Shown: one piece after another, positions 49,788 to 63,042 of the stretch
Numbering within the stretch: position 1 is the first letter of the stretch
Layout: every line of letters begins with the position of its first letter
Assembly (NCBI GenBank): GCA_011033025.1
Contig: WFMF01000067.1
Location: 434,001-498,000, forward strand
Length of the DNA stretch: 64,000 bases
Direction: 5' to 3'
From: Beroe forskalii
Taxonomy: Eukaryota; Ctenophora; Nuda; Beroida; Beroidae
Notes under the pieces: model-generated
The model's input: only the letters and a program-made list of their open reading frames with translations
What the model was told of the DNA's origin: nothing
The model's database searches: none
Program-made: the position numbers and the translations under genes

Positions 49788-52700
49788 AATCTACTGACAT
49801 TCCTGAATTCCTGAAGTATTTCTATAAATCGTTTTATAATCACCCGAAAAGGCTAATTCATCTGGTTTGAAAATGTTAAAAATTTTCTCTATTTTTACGA
49901 CGCAAACATTCGTCTCAATTATTTATAAAATTCGTTAAAAGTCCTTTGTCCAAAATATATATGCCGATAAATGTTAAAATTTTATGTACGAATTCTGTAC
50001 TTTCCGTTATTTCATTTCATTGTCCCTCCTATATAATACCAGCCCTTATACCTTCAACAAACTATATAATATATTTTCAAATAATGATCACGCCCTAAAG
50101 AATAGAATCTCACACGGGGGAGGGAGAGGGCTATTATTAACTTTCATTATATTATAATTTATAAGGAATTTCCACAATTTTATACCCCGTTGACAACAAG
50201 TGCTAGCCAGATTCCATATTAACGTTAGGATTAAACAGGGGGTAAACACTCATTAATGTCTGTTGTGTGCTGTGGCAGGGCTTCCCTCCAATCCTCACTA
50301 TAATTCCACCAAGTTAGACTTCACATTTTCTCTATAATGTGTTAGCGATATATATATATATATATAGGGGAAAAGTAGCGATAGAAATGTGTAGAGCTCG
50401 ATGATAAAAGTATGGGTGTAGAGATACAGTCACATACGATGATGGATCGTATCTTAGGGTCCAGTAAGTGACCAGATAAGATTATTGCTACTTAAAGATA
50501 TTCAATGTTAACAAATATCTGTGTAATCCAGGGCTTTTTGACTTTCTTCCAGGATTCCGGGATGCAAGATTAACCAAAACTATGATGTGCGGCCTACTTA
50601 CACGACAAAAAGCATCTAGACAAGATTCTGTCTTGTTTCTTTCACTATCGGTAGATACATCAAATATATATCCTCTATTTGAGTGTCAAACCAGAGTCAT
50701 TCGGCATTCCGGCAACTCTCATTATATATATTTCGCAGTACGGCTGTCAAAACAGAGGTCGAATTGTCCCTGAGCATCCAATGATCACGTTTTCATGACA
50801 TGAGCATCAGCTTGGCTACGCCTAAAATATGTTATAAATCATACATTATCATCTAAACTTGTCATAATATGACAAATTATGCGTTTATATTTATATGCAA
50901 GAATGATAATTCGTTATACAATATATATTATATTTAAGGTGTTTACTTCATCATTCTCAAGAAAGAGGAGAAATGGGAGAAGGGGAGAGGGGAAAAGGTC
51001 AAAGAGAAGAATGAAAATGTATAATACTTTTAAATTTCGCGCATGTGTGAGGGAGAAAGGGTGAGATTTACAAAAATAGAGCGCACGCGCAAGGCTTTAT
51101 ATCATGCCATGTTACGGATGACGATTTGTTTGGTTGTGTTTCAACTTACAATGACCTAACATTAGAATATATATCCAGCAAGGTAGATGGAAGGTTTGTA
51201 CAGGTGTATTACCATTAAATCATAGCGCGCGTGGCAAGATGAAGTAATCCAGTACCTCAACACGTCAACACTATAGTAGTAGAAGGTTATAATAGTATCA
51301 ATTTAGTGCGTTTAAAAGTGTAAACTGTAAAGTTTAACCCCGTGAATATAATAATATGGATATTAGGCTAGTTTTACCCCGTCAATATGATAATATGGAT
51401 CATGTTAGGCTGATAAAGCAGCAGCTACCATTTTCTGAAATTTAACAAATTGAGAAAAACCTTTGTCCCGAGGTAATTTTCAGTACCATGGGGCCTAAAT
51501 TTCCTATAATATTCCTGCGAAATTCTCATTCTTTAACTTTTATTTGAAAGACAACGCGTGCGTGTCTCACTTTATACTCACCATTAAACGATTGTCCCGC
51601 GTTTTTCTACCTCATGTGGTATTGTGATCATCAATTTTACCATGAACCACGCTATATTGTCAGAGGGAATTAGCACCCACATAATAATAATATAATATAT
51701 ATTGCCAGCTGTTATTAATGGACTATCTGCACTTGAACCCATACTATGCCACTAAGAACCATATAATGTGCTCTGAGACCATCTATATATTGATATTATA
51801 TATTGTAGTGATACGTGATGGTTAAACTATATCCATTATCAGTAATGTTATGGCTTCTAATGTGGCGTCTGATAGTGTCTCCATTGTATACTCATGATAA
51901 TTACGTCGCCGCACTATTGGTAGACGTGTATACTGTTTTTGTATATACGTACATAGACCATTGTACATTGTGAGTGAGTATATGTTCAAAATGTACATTG
52001 TACATTGATCATTGAAATTAATCACCATTTAATTAAGGCCAGGATAAAACAGACCATCAAAAAGGGTGATAAAGATCTTGAGAATCGTTTGCAACAATCA
52101 GCTAAAATCTAAATGCGTGTAACAAAATAACAACTACCTTTAGAACGAAAGATTACTTTGCCCTTTCAATTTCTCAATATTACTCCGAGATACCAAGAAT
52201 TGCAGTTTTCCTTTGATTTCCCTCGGCTAGTAAAATAGATAGCTTTATGTGGCAAATAACTTACGTTGTCAATTATTTAATTAATTAGTGATAATCAGTA
52301 ATCATAATTATTAACTGATAATTTAAGAATGTACCGGTTTAATTAATGTACAATTAGCACATTGCACACACTGTGCGACTGTCATTGGAAGCATGTATAA
52401 ACCCTACACACTGATCTGAGTTTGCCATGTAATCCGATTTGTATGATTTGCATGGCTTCTTTGCCATCAGGAAGATTCGGCAATGTTAGAGTGTTACATT
52501 GTGTATAGTGCATACTGCACACAGGAACGATAGAAATATAGAATATAGAACACATTATATATGGCAACAGATGTTGTAAAGCTACAGTCTGTTGACTCCA
52601 ATTATAATGATTCCTGAACACGAGTAAGGGTTTAAATGGGTACGTTCAGTGTTCACACTATAAACTGTCCTGCGAATTTCTAATTGCATTAAGTATACTG

Positions 52701-54035
52701 CAGTTGTATTGCAGTTAGGGTAGAAAGTTATGAATCTTCATATCTTTCAGTATTATTACAATGTTCATATCTTTCAGTATTATTACAATGTTCATATTGT
52801 TCATATTGTTCAGAATTACTAAGGCTTTTGTCCTTATGAACCATCTTAATATGATCGCTGGATTCATGATTCACTCAGCATTCATTCCTCATCCTGGAAT
52901 CGTTTTAAGCAGTCTGCACAGCAATCAATAATATGAATATGGTTCTTTTCGACACGCTATAATTGACACTTCTGGTAGCTATCGGTTTTTGAAGCCACAT
53001 CCTTCTAGATTCGGTAACGATTCAATGAGATCTCGGAATGAAGATTGCATCTCGTAGGATCTCTGTTCTGTGCCCATGCCCCATTGTCCTACAAAACCTC
53101 TTATTCTGCAATTGGCCAAGGTCCAAAAATTGGTATTAATAGTAATTCTCATCGCAATAAATGTAACGGAATTTCCATATAAAGATATGGGAAAGTAGAG
53201 AGACAAGAAATCCAAATCTCCGCTATCGTAGTTTTACGTAAATCAGTGGCTGCGACTTACTATAAAAGGAATTATACTTGCATTCTTACTACTGTACTAG
53301 AATAATCTGCCTAAACTTAGATACTAGCTAACTAGATTCGCTAGTTTATAGCCGGTTTTAGAATTCAGTAGACTTTCATGGAAACGCTGAGTGAGCTATG
53401 GCTTTGCTATTTATGTCCGCGATTAAGTTGTTATTTATCCACGAATCGTAGACAAGAATGCACCGTGTAATTTGAGTGAAACGCCTTCTGTCATCTGCCC
53501 GCTCAGCTTTAATATTGATAGTTATATTTAACCTCAATTGCGGTGTTCAAGTAATTTGATTCCAAGAGAATCAGTGTGTACATTCTCGAGAAATTGAAAA
53601 GGAACAAAAGCCATCGCGTTCCTCAGGGCTCAAGTGACAAAGGCGTCGTTTGGAGAGATGGGGAATGCAGAGTGCGCAGCTATTGCTAGTTTTCATGCGG
53701 AATTTACAGAAAAAGCATGAAAATGTATCACTCACTGTAACATTACCCCGTGCGCTGCGCGCGCCCATTTTGCGTGCGAATTTTGAATTCTGAGACGATA
53801 AAATTTGTTCAGTGATCAAATAACGAAATTATCGTATCGCAATTAACGTATTCTGTTCATTTTATTGGCAATTTCTGGGAGCCTAAGCTAAGGTTTTCTG
53901 CCGTATTATTGTAATTTTTGCTCGGACATTTTTCATTTCGATGCCAATTTAACAAATTTGCTACGACGTTTGCCTCCTTTTTCGTAATGAAAGTAGGAAT
54001 CGTGTCACAAACCCATTTATTTGAGCCCATTTCCT

Positions 54036-54716
54036 TCTGTTGCCAGTTTACTCTGACCCCTTCACTCTGACGCCAGTTTACTTTGACCACTCTACTCTGA
54101 CACCAGTTTACTTTGACCCCTTTACTCTGACACCAGTTTACTTTGACCCCTTTACTCTGACACCAGTTAACTTTGACCTCTTTACTCTGAAAGCAGTTTA
54201 CTTTGACCCCTTTACTCTGACACCAGTTTACTTTGACCCCTTTACTCTGACACCAGTTTACTTGACCTCTTTACTCTGACACCAGTTTACTGTGACCTCA
54301 TCACTCTGACTCCAGTTTACTTTGAACTCTTCACTCTGACACCAGTTTACTTTGACCCCTTTACTCTGACACAAGTTAACTTTGGCCCCTTTACTCTGAC
54401 ACCAGTTTACTTTGACCTCTTTACTCTGACACCAGTTAACTTTGACCTCTTTACTCTGACACCAGTTTACTTTGGCCCCTTTACTCTGACACCAGTTTAC
54501 TTTGACCCCTTTACTCTGACACCAGTTTACTTTGACCCCTTTACTCTGACACCAGTTTACTTTGACCCCTTTACTATGACACCAGTTTACTTTGACCCCT
54601 TTACTCTGACACCAGTTTACTTTGACCCCTTTACTCTGACACCAGTTTACTTTGACCTCTTTACTCTGACACCAGTTTTCTATGACCCCTTCACCTTGAA
54701 ACCAGTTTTCTATAAC
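54036..54716. repeat. 30-bp minisatellite
   Basis: About 22 copies of tttactctgacaccagttta followed by ctttgacccc. Because the period is 30, frames stay open: the minus strand reads VKVNWCQSKG per unit for 159 codons (54258-54737). No start context, splice support or flanking domain indicates expression. It is intronic, ~700 bases before the next F-box/LRR exon. Confidence 0.93.
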
Positions 54717-55314
54717 CCCGTTGTCACCGGCCACCATGTATTGGGACTCTTGCCAAATTTAAAACTTCCTGCGTATGCTGGTGATTCTTGAAATTCTGTC
54801 TGCTCCCTTATACCCTAAGTGCTCATTTTTCTAGACTCAAGTCATTAACTTACCCATCATTTCAGTTTACAAAGAGAGTTGCAGAATCTCTACAATTCCA
54901 TGTCAGCATCCTTAAAAGCTCTTCACCTTCTTTCTAACTCAGACAATAATTTGTGAGTTACTCATCATCATGAAAGTCGTATTTAAATAGCATTCTCCAT
55001 GTTTATTTTTAGGAGGAAAGGAATCAGCCTCATACATCCTGTATTTTCGTGTCATTAGATTAAAGATATTTCTCTATGTCTGAGAAACAGTCCATCAGGA
55101 CTCAGGTTTTATTTCCACCTTCCTTACTCCTCTCTGGGGTTACGGTAAACAGCCACATGGCTTGCCAGACGTTGTCTGCCCCATAAGTCGAGGGCGCGCG
55201 AGTCGGGGCGCGCGAGGGGGCCAGGCAACGCCTGGCAACACATGGCATGAAAGTATTAATGCTTGAATAATATTTATTTCTTGATCATTACTCTAATCAT
55301 GTCGACATAATGTC

Positions 55315-55385
55315 CACTGAACATTATGCCGACACTGGACATTGTCGAGTGTCGGTATAATGTCCATTGTCCGACATATGTCGGC
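55315..55385. repeat. Nested hairpin just upstream of an exon
   Basis: cattatgccgacact and agtgtcggtataatg are inverted copies, and ggacattgtc/gtccattgtcc repeat inside and after them. A second small palindrome, ccgacatatgtcgg, lies at 55371. The structure ends about 50 bases before the acceptor at 55432. Confidence 0.7.
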
Positions 55386-55432
55386 ATAAAGTTCGGGAAT
55401 CTTTTGAAGTTGTATCCTCATCCCCCATACAG

Positions 55433-56702
55433 ATTGGTAGAAACTGCAGTGACTCATTGCACCAACTTGACAAGGCTGCACGTTGATGGAAAAGTCCTTG
55501 AACAACACCTAAACTCCATCTCCAACAATCTCTCCAAGCTCACCTGTATTAACATTGGCAACACCAGGTAACCATGCAATTTTTTAAAACACCTTTAAGG
55601 GAGTATCTCACATTTTTGCCTCTCTGAAATTTTCAGTTGTTTCTGTATGATTATTATTGTTGTAAATATCTTGCATCCTGTATTCCAGTGTATTATGGTT
55701 CAATGACCGGTAATCATTTCAGGGGAATCAACCCTATTCGGTACTACGATTTTGACTCGGTCAAGTGCCTCACGTTCAATGCTGATGGACTGAGGGTTGA
55801 CGAGATCGGAAATATCGGTGAGTCAGATAATCTTCTCAACCTCATTTTTTGATTCAGATGACAATCATTTTCTACCCAAACCAGCATTTAATCGGATGCC
55901 ATCCCAACAATTATGAAATTCAATGAATCCCTGTATTTCCACCCCAAAACCCGCAATGCCGGTCAATGACCAACTCCTTGATCCTGCAGTCGAGTGGTTC
56001 CCCAACGTGTGTAACCTACGAGTGGTAGGAGGGGCCAGTGTGCACAGCTACCACGTCAAGCAGGTCCTGGGAAGTGCCGAGTATTTGGTCAACGTCACCT
56101 TCTCTGACACTTACATCACCCCACGCGCTCTGCTCTTCATTTTGTGTGAGTGGTTTTGAAAATTCCAGACCTTCAACAGTTTTCTGAGCCTACCTATAAT
56201 TGGGCTTAATCTGTGATCCATAATCATAATATCATGGTTTCCAAATCGAACAGCTATGATCAATTATCGTTTGTCATTGTATTTTTGCAATTGAGCTAAT
56301 TATAGTGTCAATCTATCAGGAAATTGTTTGTCAACTTAATTGTTATCGACTTTTTCAGGTTCTTGCAAGGACCTCAAGTCTCTCACAATCAACTACTCGT
56401 TCTCCTTCACGAACAATCAAAACTTCGAGGAACGCTATCATTCCGCTATCAAGGTAAATTGAGGAGAATTTGGAGAATCAATAATTATATTGAGGATAGT
56501 TTGAGAATATTTATTTTGAGTTCTTGCCGGTACTAGCTTCATTTATCAATTTTGTGACGTACACACAAAAAACAATCTAAATCTTAAACCATTTCAGAAC
56601 ATCGTCGAGAATCCGCTGTTCAGTAAAATAGTGAAGATTTCCTACGAAGGACCGAGCAAACCTCCCCGAACTCCCATCGATCGTGTTGAGGAAAAATCCT
56701 GA
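55433..56702 (+). CDS. F-box/LRR protein, last five exons (leucine-rich C-terminus)
   Basis: Exons 55433-55567, 55723-55817, 55990-56145, 56359-56453 and 56598-56702 join with matching phases (2,1,1,0) and clean GT..AG introns: gtaacc, gtgagt, gtgagt and gtaaat donors; catacag, atttcag, cctgcag, tttcag and tttcag acceptors. The protein shows degenerate leucine-rich repeats: THCTNLTRLHVDG, NNLSKLTCINIGN, VKCLTFNADGL, WFPNVCNLRVVGG, AEYLVNVTFSD and CKDLKSLTINYSF. It ends PPRTPIDRVEEKS before TGA. LRR C-termini of FBXL proteins recruit ubiquitination substrates. The phase-2 start fits the exon ending at 30489. An ATTAAA at 56976 may serve as the poly(A) signal. The family member was not identified. 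Confidence 0.8.
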
Positions 56703-59616
56703 TCCCGGTTTATAGACTTGTTATTATATTGACGATTTATACGAAGAACTGAAGATTTCTGTACAGGATATTGTCAAGGATTTGTGAAGTTTATACCCGA
56801 TGACTGTTGTATACGTCTTCATCATGAAGCGGACTGAAGCAGCGTGTTGTATTGATGTGTGGTGAAAACGCCCGGAATTTTTACATGACAAACTGTAAAT
56901 ATGTGATGCAAATCACATATGTGTCACGCTCTGCGTTTGATATATAAATAATAATTGTGCTATACGGACTGCGATATTAAACTTATTTTACAAGTTTTAT
57001 AATCTTATTTATATTTGATGAATTTTATTGAGCGGACTTCGAGCGAATTACACTGCTCAACCTGCTCCTATGGGATGTATTATATAATTTTTGCATGGTG
57101 TTTTTATAAAATCGATTAAATATGTTGATAAAACTTATGTATGACTGCAAGTTTAGATTGCATCAAGTGGTCAGTGAATATTTATATAATTTTTACAAGA
57201 ACTGAATTCATGTGAAATTATGACTGAATTGAGAAGGAATATCTCCGATTGATTTGGAACAATCATTGAACTGTTTAAAAGCTGGAACACAGTTGAATTT
57301 ATATCTTGAGAAATCTTGAATTTCTCTACGAATATGTACTATGTAGCCATGATGTTATCATGTCAGCAGTAATTTCTACCATACCAGTTTTAGCCATATT
57401 TTCAAAAGGATCGGCCCTGAGCAACTGAAATCATCAATCATTGATCTTTATGTGACTCTCATATTGAAGTAAACCTTGCCATACCGATCGAAGATTTTAT
57501 ACTCAATTCCGACGGTGAATTTTATCACTGATGTTTCCGATTTCCATCAAGCACGACCCAAAGAGTATAGAATGTTTATTTTGACTCACTGATTCAGTGT
57601 AAAAGCAGTAAAAGTAATGCAATCGTTACTATGATATTCTGAAATTTACATGATTGTAATACCTTTTGTTTTGACTTAAATTGAATGAGATTGGGTGTAT
57701 GTCTTATCATTCATGTCCGTAGTATCAGAAGTGCGATAAACCGAGAATTCAGGGACATAAAAACTGAAAAGCAACACTCAGAAGTGGGAAAAAGGGACCG
57801 TTTTTGGAGATCAGTGGTACTTTAATTTTAGTGCCATCGACGGGTGACTTTAGGAAGCTTGGCGACAGGTGTTCCAAGGGAAAAACTGTCACCACCTTTC
57901 ATAGTTTATGAGCAAAGCTTGGTTTTCGAAGGGTCTATTGACGTAGAGTGGGGCGCGCATTCAAATGGTTGATGGATAATGTAAAAACGGTCTTCTGAAG
58001 AGATTGCGCGCGCACCTCAACAGTCAACGAACATTTTATTTCATAGAGAAGTGAAAAACAACGATTCTCAGTAATGAGGGCACTGTCATCCAAAGCTGAA
58101 TGAGCCTTCGGGCTCAAGGAATTTTAATTTAATCAGCCCACCGATCTAGAAACTTCGGTTTCGCAAAGTCTTACGCGCGCCCATAAATATTTTATGCGCG
58201 CGCATAAAAAACTCTGTGAAATGCTTACAACTTTTGTTCTGTACCATAAATTTTCTACCGCGCGCGCTCGCACTATAGATGAATCCGCGGATCTGGAACC
58301 AATGTGTCAAGACAGAATTTCGAGTAAAGCGCGTTACGAATTGCGCGCAGTTATATCAAAATCGAAATATCAATGAAATTCTGTGATGACGCTGAGTGAG
58401 TCGTATGTCGTACGTAGATGTACCTACAGATAAATCAAACCATATCCTAAGTATATTTACTTTCTGTTAATCCAATTAAGACTTTTGCGCTGAAAGACCC
58501 GATAATCCGATGTCATCAGAAACACGATCATGTCGTTTGTCCAAAGTGGTTTGTTAGATAAACAAGGACATACGTGTGTGTATTGATACGTCAGTAACCG
58601 TCTATGTTTGTCCGATGGATGGTTAGATAAACAGGAAAATTCAATTAACAGGTGAAACTGCTGGGAATTTTAGTTGTGTGTGGCTGACTTTGTTTCTGTT
58701 TTGCATCTTTAAGTCTGTATTTTTCTGTAGACTTTTAATAAATGAGCACTTAAAGAAATTATCATGCTTTAGTAGAAAACTTCCGATTTCTATAAATTTC
58801 AAGTAAGCTAATAGGACTGAAATTTTACTTATCTATATAAATTCACATGTGACACGTAGTTACTTACTTGCTTACTCGGTTATCGCTTTTATTTGTTCGT
58901 TACATACATATATTAATAGTAGATTCATTACCTAACTACCTCAATAACTATAGTACTTGAACTTGAAGTTGAATATATAACTGACTTAAAACTGTATAAT
59001 TACCAACTTGCTTACTTAAGACTTACCAAGAGGTTGTTCGTGATGTTGCTATATAAACTAAAATGACCAGCGATTTGTCATCTGAAGCTGCAAGTTTAGA
59101 TCAATACCTACACCCAGCTAGTTTGTGATCATTTTTCTTTTAATCCTCTGACAATAGTAAACCTCGAAGATGTGTCGAGTCCAGAATTCAAAACCGATAT
59201 AGGAATTGACGCTGATCGGTGTATTTCACGAATGTAGTGTAGGTATAATGGTAAATGGATTCTATTCAAGTATTCACGAGTGCTCGAAATGGTCCTTTTC
59301 AGTATAATTTGTACGTTTTGCAACACTGGTTGTTTGAGTAATGTTTCAAATAACTTAAAGATTCTCTTGAACAGTGTATATCCAAATAAGAACGTCCTTA
59401 GAATCCATGAATTCCAGAATAGGTACACAAGAAGATTCCGGTTTCTTCACAAGTGTGGTAATTTTATGGGCATTTTCAAAACACAAAAGTGTCCCATTCA
59501 CTTACTGGGAAAATAACGAACGAAAATCAAAATTTTCTAATCTTATCAAGGAATCTTTGGCCAAAGGTAACTTTTTCGATATTCCCGGCAGCCAAAATTT
59601 TACCGTAAATTTTTAA
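56703..59616. other. Intergenic region after the F-box/LRR gene
   Basis: The first ~300 bases are probably 3' UTR. From about 57940 to 58350, several gcgcgcgc clusters stand out in AT-rich DNA (for example tatgcgcgcgcataaa at 58192). A minus-strand ORF at 59129-59428 shows no family signature. No exon or RNA gene is supported. Confidence 0.45.
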
Positions 59617-61195
59617 GCTCCTACTGCCGCACTTTTTTGTCAAGAATTTCGTGTGAGAATATTTTATTCTGTCAAGCACGTTTTGGCACTTTTGACTCAA
59701 TCGGCCCAATATTTTCAGTGATACTTCACTCTATCCATAACTATCGATTCCGACCATTTTCATTTCAATCCGACAAAATTTCAAAATTGACCCAATTAGG
59801 CCTTCTAATTGATTTCAAGGCCATTATATTTACAATATTGACTTCAAAGTTCCTAATATGTTTCATGGCATGAATACCAACCACATGGCATCAATTTTCA
59901 AGTATAAATCGCAGAAAAAATGCGTTTTGACAAGTGGTTCCACTTTTTTGTCAAGAATTTCGTGAGAATATTTTATTCTGTCAAGCACGTTTTTGGCACT
60001 CTTTTGACTCCAATCGGCCCAATATTTTCAGTGATAGGTCACTATATCCATAACTATCGATTCCGACCATTTTCATTTCAATCCAACAAAATTTCAAAAT
60101 TGACCCAATTAGGCCTTTTAATTGATTTCAAGGCCATTATATTTACAATATTGACTTCAAAGTTCCTAATATGTTTCATGGCATGAATACCAACCATATG
60201 ACATCAATTTTCAAGTATAAATCGCAGAAAAAATGCGTTTTGACAAGTGGTTCCACTTTTTTGTCAAGAATTTCGTGTGAGAATATTTTATTCTGTCAAG
60301 CACGTTTTTGGCACTTTTTTGACTCCAATCGGCCCAATATTTTCAGTGATAGGTCACACTATCCATAACTATCGATTCCGACCATTTTCATTTCAATCCG
60401 ACAAAATTTCAAAATTGACCCAATTAGGCCTTCTAATTGATTTCAAGGCCATTATATTTACAATATTGACTTCAAAGTTCCTAATATGTTTCATGGCATG
60501 AATACCAACCATATGACATCAATTTTCAAGTATAAATCGCAGAAAAAATGCGTTTTGACAAGTGGTTCCACTTTTTTGTCAAGAATTTCGAGTGAGAATA
60601 TTTTCTTTTGTCCAGCACGTTTATGGCATTTTTTGACTCCAATCGGCCCAATATTTTCAGTGATAGGTCACACTATCCATAACTATCGATTCCGACCATT
60701 TTCATTTCAATCCGACAAAATTTCAAAATTGACCCAATTAGGCCTTCTAATTGATTTCAAGGCCATTATATTTACAATATTGACTTCAAAGTTCCTAATA
60801 TGTTTCATGGCATGAATACCAACCACATGGCATCAATTTTCAAGTATAAATCGCAGAAAAAATGCGTTTTGACAAGTGGTTCCACTTTTTTGTCAAGAAT
60901 TTCGTGTGAGAATATTTTATTCTGTCAAGCACGTTTTTGGCACTTTTTTGACTCCAATCGGCCCAATATTTTCAGTGATAGGCCACACTATCCATAACTA
61001 GCGATTCCGACCATTTTCATCTCAATCCGACAAAATTTCAAAATTGACCCAATTAGGCCTTCTAATTGATTTCAAGGCCATTATATTTACAATATTGACT
61101 TCAAAGTTCCTAATATGTTTCATGGCATGAATACCAACCACATGGCATCAATTTTCAAGTATAAATCGCAGAAAAAATGCGTTTTGACAAGACTT
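59617..61195. repeat. 314-bp satellite, five copies
   Basis: gacaagtggttccactttttt recurs at about 59928, 60242, 60557 and 60871, and the block ends with gacaag at 61186. Spacing is 314-315 bases. Copies are highly similar. The first lacks a few bases and the fourth-row copy has tttcttttgtccagc in place of ttattctgtcaagc. Short ORFs repeat with the unit (…RPFSFQSDKISKLTQLGLL) and have no known domain. Confidence 0.95.
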
Positions 61196-62685
61196 TGAGA
61201 GATGCTGCCGTTTCCAAACCAGCTTGCATGAACACCTGCATGAATGGTTAAAACTCAACTCTAATTATGATAATCATGTACCATGTCGTTTTAACTGTTA
61301 AATTCTTCTTAATTTTACACGACCACTTTGTGTTGGTAGGAAATGGCCCAGAATATTCTTTAACGGCAACTGTAAGACGACTGAAAGCTCAGATTCCGTG
61401 TTTCTAGAATTTCATGTAACCATGCATCAAGTGCAGCTTGTTTAAAAGAAACATCCGATTGTTAGCAGTTGCTTGCGAGCTTATCTTGAGATAACATGGA
61501 CAGCCCGATTCTTGCATGATTCCAGAGAATCGATATTAATTCAAACTTTTGCATATCATGTACAAGCACATACATCGAAAGAAATTCAGCAGAATTTGTG
61601 GCGCTCTTATCAGTTTTATTAAGAGCCAAGAAATTGGAAAAAAAGGAAGATTTTAGTGGCATGGGTCTATCTAATGCAAGTGCCCCAGAAATGAGACTGT
61701 TTTATCAATGAATTTATCAGCTGTAACATGATATACTGTGGTTCCACCACAAGATTAAATTAGAGCAATGAAGCGGTGTATGAATGTAGTGTAGTAACAA
61801 TACCCGCCAACAAAATCCCGAAACTCTTGACTGTTGAAAGGCTACACATTACACTCTCAGGTCATTAGATGATTACTGACTTTAGCTCATATTATTATAG
61901 CGGCTACACGCATTTCTACGACTTCGTGTAAAGCGGAGTGTATGTTATAACACTATTTAGTACTGTTAAAACAGAGCACTTGTTTAGACCTGATTATGTT
62001 TGGTATTTCTTAAAACGCCCGTGTATAAAGTTTGCAAAGCATTTGATTAGATTAGTCCTGGAACGGTATATCAGATTACACAGAGATGAGATAATTATGC
62101 GACAGAAATCACGAGGTGGCTTGTGAGTGAGTGTGAATGTGGTGTGTGTTTGAGTGTAGGGATGTGTTTAAACTAAAGGAGGGACAGCATTTAATACCAA
62201 AAATTCAAAACTATTAACACCAAACAATGCGACAAATAGCAGAAACTTGGGATTAGGTGGACATTTTTCGAATAAAATCTCACTCATCGGCTTTAAAGGG
62301 GTATAATTGCTAAAGAAATCAAAGTATGATTTAAAAAAACAAATCAACGGAAGCCGAATGGAAGGAAAGGGTTACAAGCTCTACTTTAACACATTATCTG
62401 CACTATCAGGACTCGTTTAACAATAATTAGCTAAAGCGTTACTTTTTCTATCGGCATAATAATAAATTAATGGTCATCACACACTATTATGGTCCTAAGA
62501 GGCGCGCGCATTGTACTGGAAATACATATGAAATATATCAAGGTGCACCATCACAACATAGTGTACAAATATGAAATAAAATTGCGAGAGTTTATACATT
62601 TAACATGTATATAATCTAGGTTTATGTATACGTATACATCTCTACATATGAATAATGTATATATATTCTAGAATGTAAACATCTC
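61196..62685. other. Intergenic region, 3' flank of the ADP/ATP carrier
   Basis: AT-rich, with no supported exon or array. The last ~100 bases should hold the 3' UTR of the minus-strand carrier gene. Confidence 0.4.
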
Positions 62686-62831
62686 CTAGTATTTCTTTCC
62701 TCCCACTCGGAAAGCGATGTACTTCTTCTTACGATATCGAAACCGGAGAGGACACCAGCTCCGGCAACTCCTCGGAGGATGTTGGCACCAGCTCCCTTGA
62801 ACAGAGACAGGACACCCTCGTTCTTCACCAC
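62686..62831 (-). CDS. Mitochondrial ADP/ATP carrier (ANT), last exon, with one-base frame disruption
   Basis: After the acceptor ctcgtttcag the minus strand reads [19 protein letters not shown] and then [11 protein letters not shown]. This is the hallmark of the third repeat of adenine nucleotide translocases (SLC25A4/5/6 type), which exchange ADP and ATP across the inner mitochondrial membrane. The expected lysine-rich tail [14 protein letters not shown], then TAG, follows in another frame, so a one-base deletion (or two-base insertion) lies near 62728-62735. Everything else in the exon is well conserved, which favours an assembly indel over decay. Upstream exons, including the RRRMMM signature, lie beyond the window. 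Short tail extensions after the last helix are known in invertebrate and plant carriers. Confidence 0.8.
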
Positions 62832-62844
62832 CTGAAACGAGCAG

Positions 62845-63042
62845 GTTGCTTAGCAACTGAGAACAGACGTTGTTAAGCAACATGAACATGGAAAATAAAA
62901 GTTGCTTAGCAACATGTAACATGGAGGTTGTTTAGCAACAAGGACAAGACAGTTGTTTGGCAACATGGAACGAGTAGTTGTTCAGCAACTTGCAACAGGC
63001 AAGTAGCTTAGCCACTGAAATGAGCAGGTTGCTAATAGCAAC
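62845..63042. repeat. GTTGC...GCAAC palindrome array in the carrier intron
   Basis: Eight palindromic words with gttgcttagcaac as consensus (variants gttgttaagcaac, gttgtttggcaac, gttgctaatagcaac), spaced about 28-40 bases apart by cat/gga-rich linkers. Half-sites GTTGC/GCAAC are those of RFX X-boxes, but the 3-base spacer differs from the usual two-base centre. Confidence 0.75.

Larger units (their letters stand above)
30490..55432. other. Giant (~25-kb) intron of the F-box/LRR gene
   Basis: No exon of matching phase was recognised. Contents are itemised separately: poly-G/poly-C hairpin, CA and GT microsatellites, GTAAGT array, 34-, 59- and 30-bp tandem repeats, the TGACGTCA element family, a 3.55-kb foldback element and a hairpin near the 3' end. 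49788-54035 is AT-rich with (TA)n at 50352 and a 27-bp duplication at about 52737-52790; nothing else is seen there. Confidence 0.5.

Noticed and set aside
59129..59428. 99-codon minus-strand ORF with hydrophobic start
   Set aside because: AT-rich composition, no motif, no splice or promoter support.
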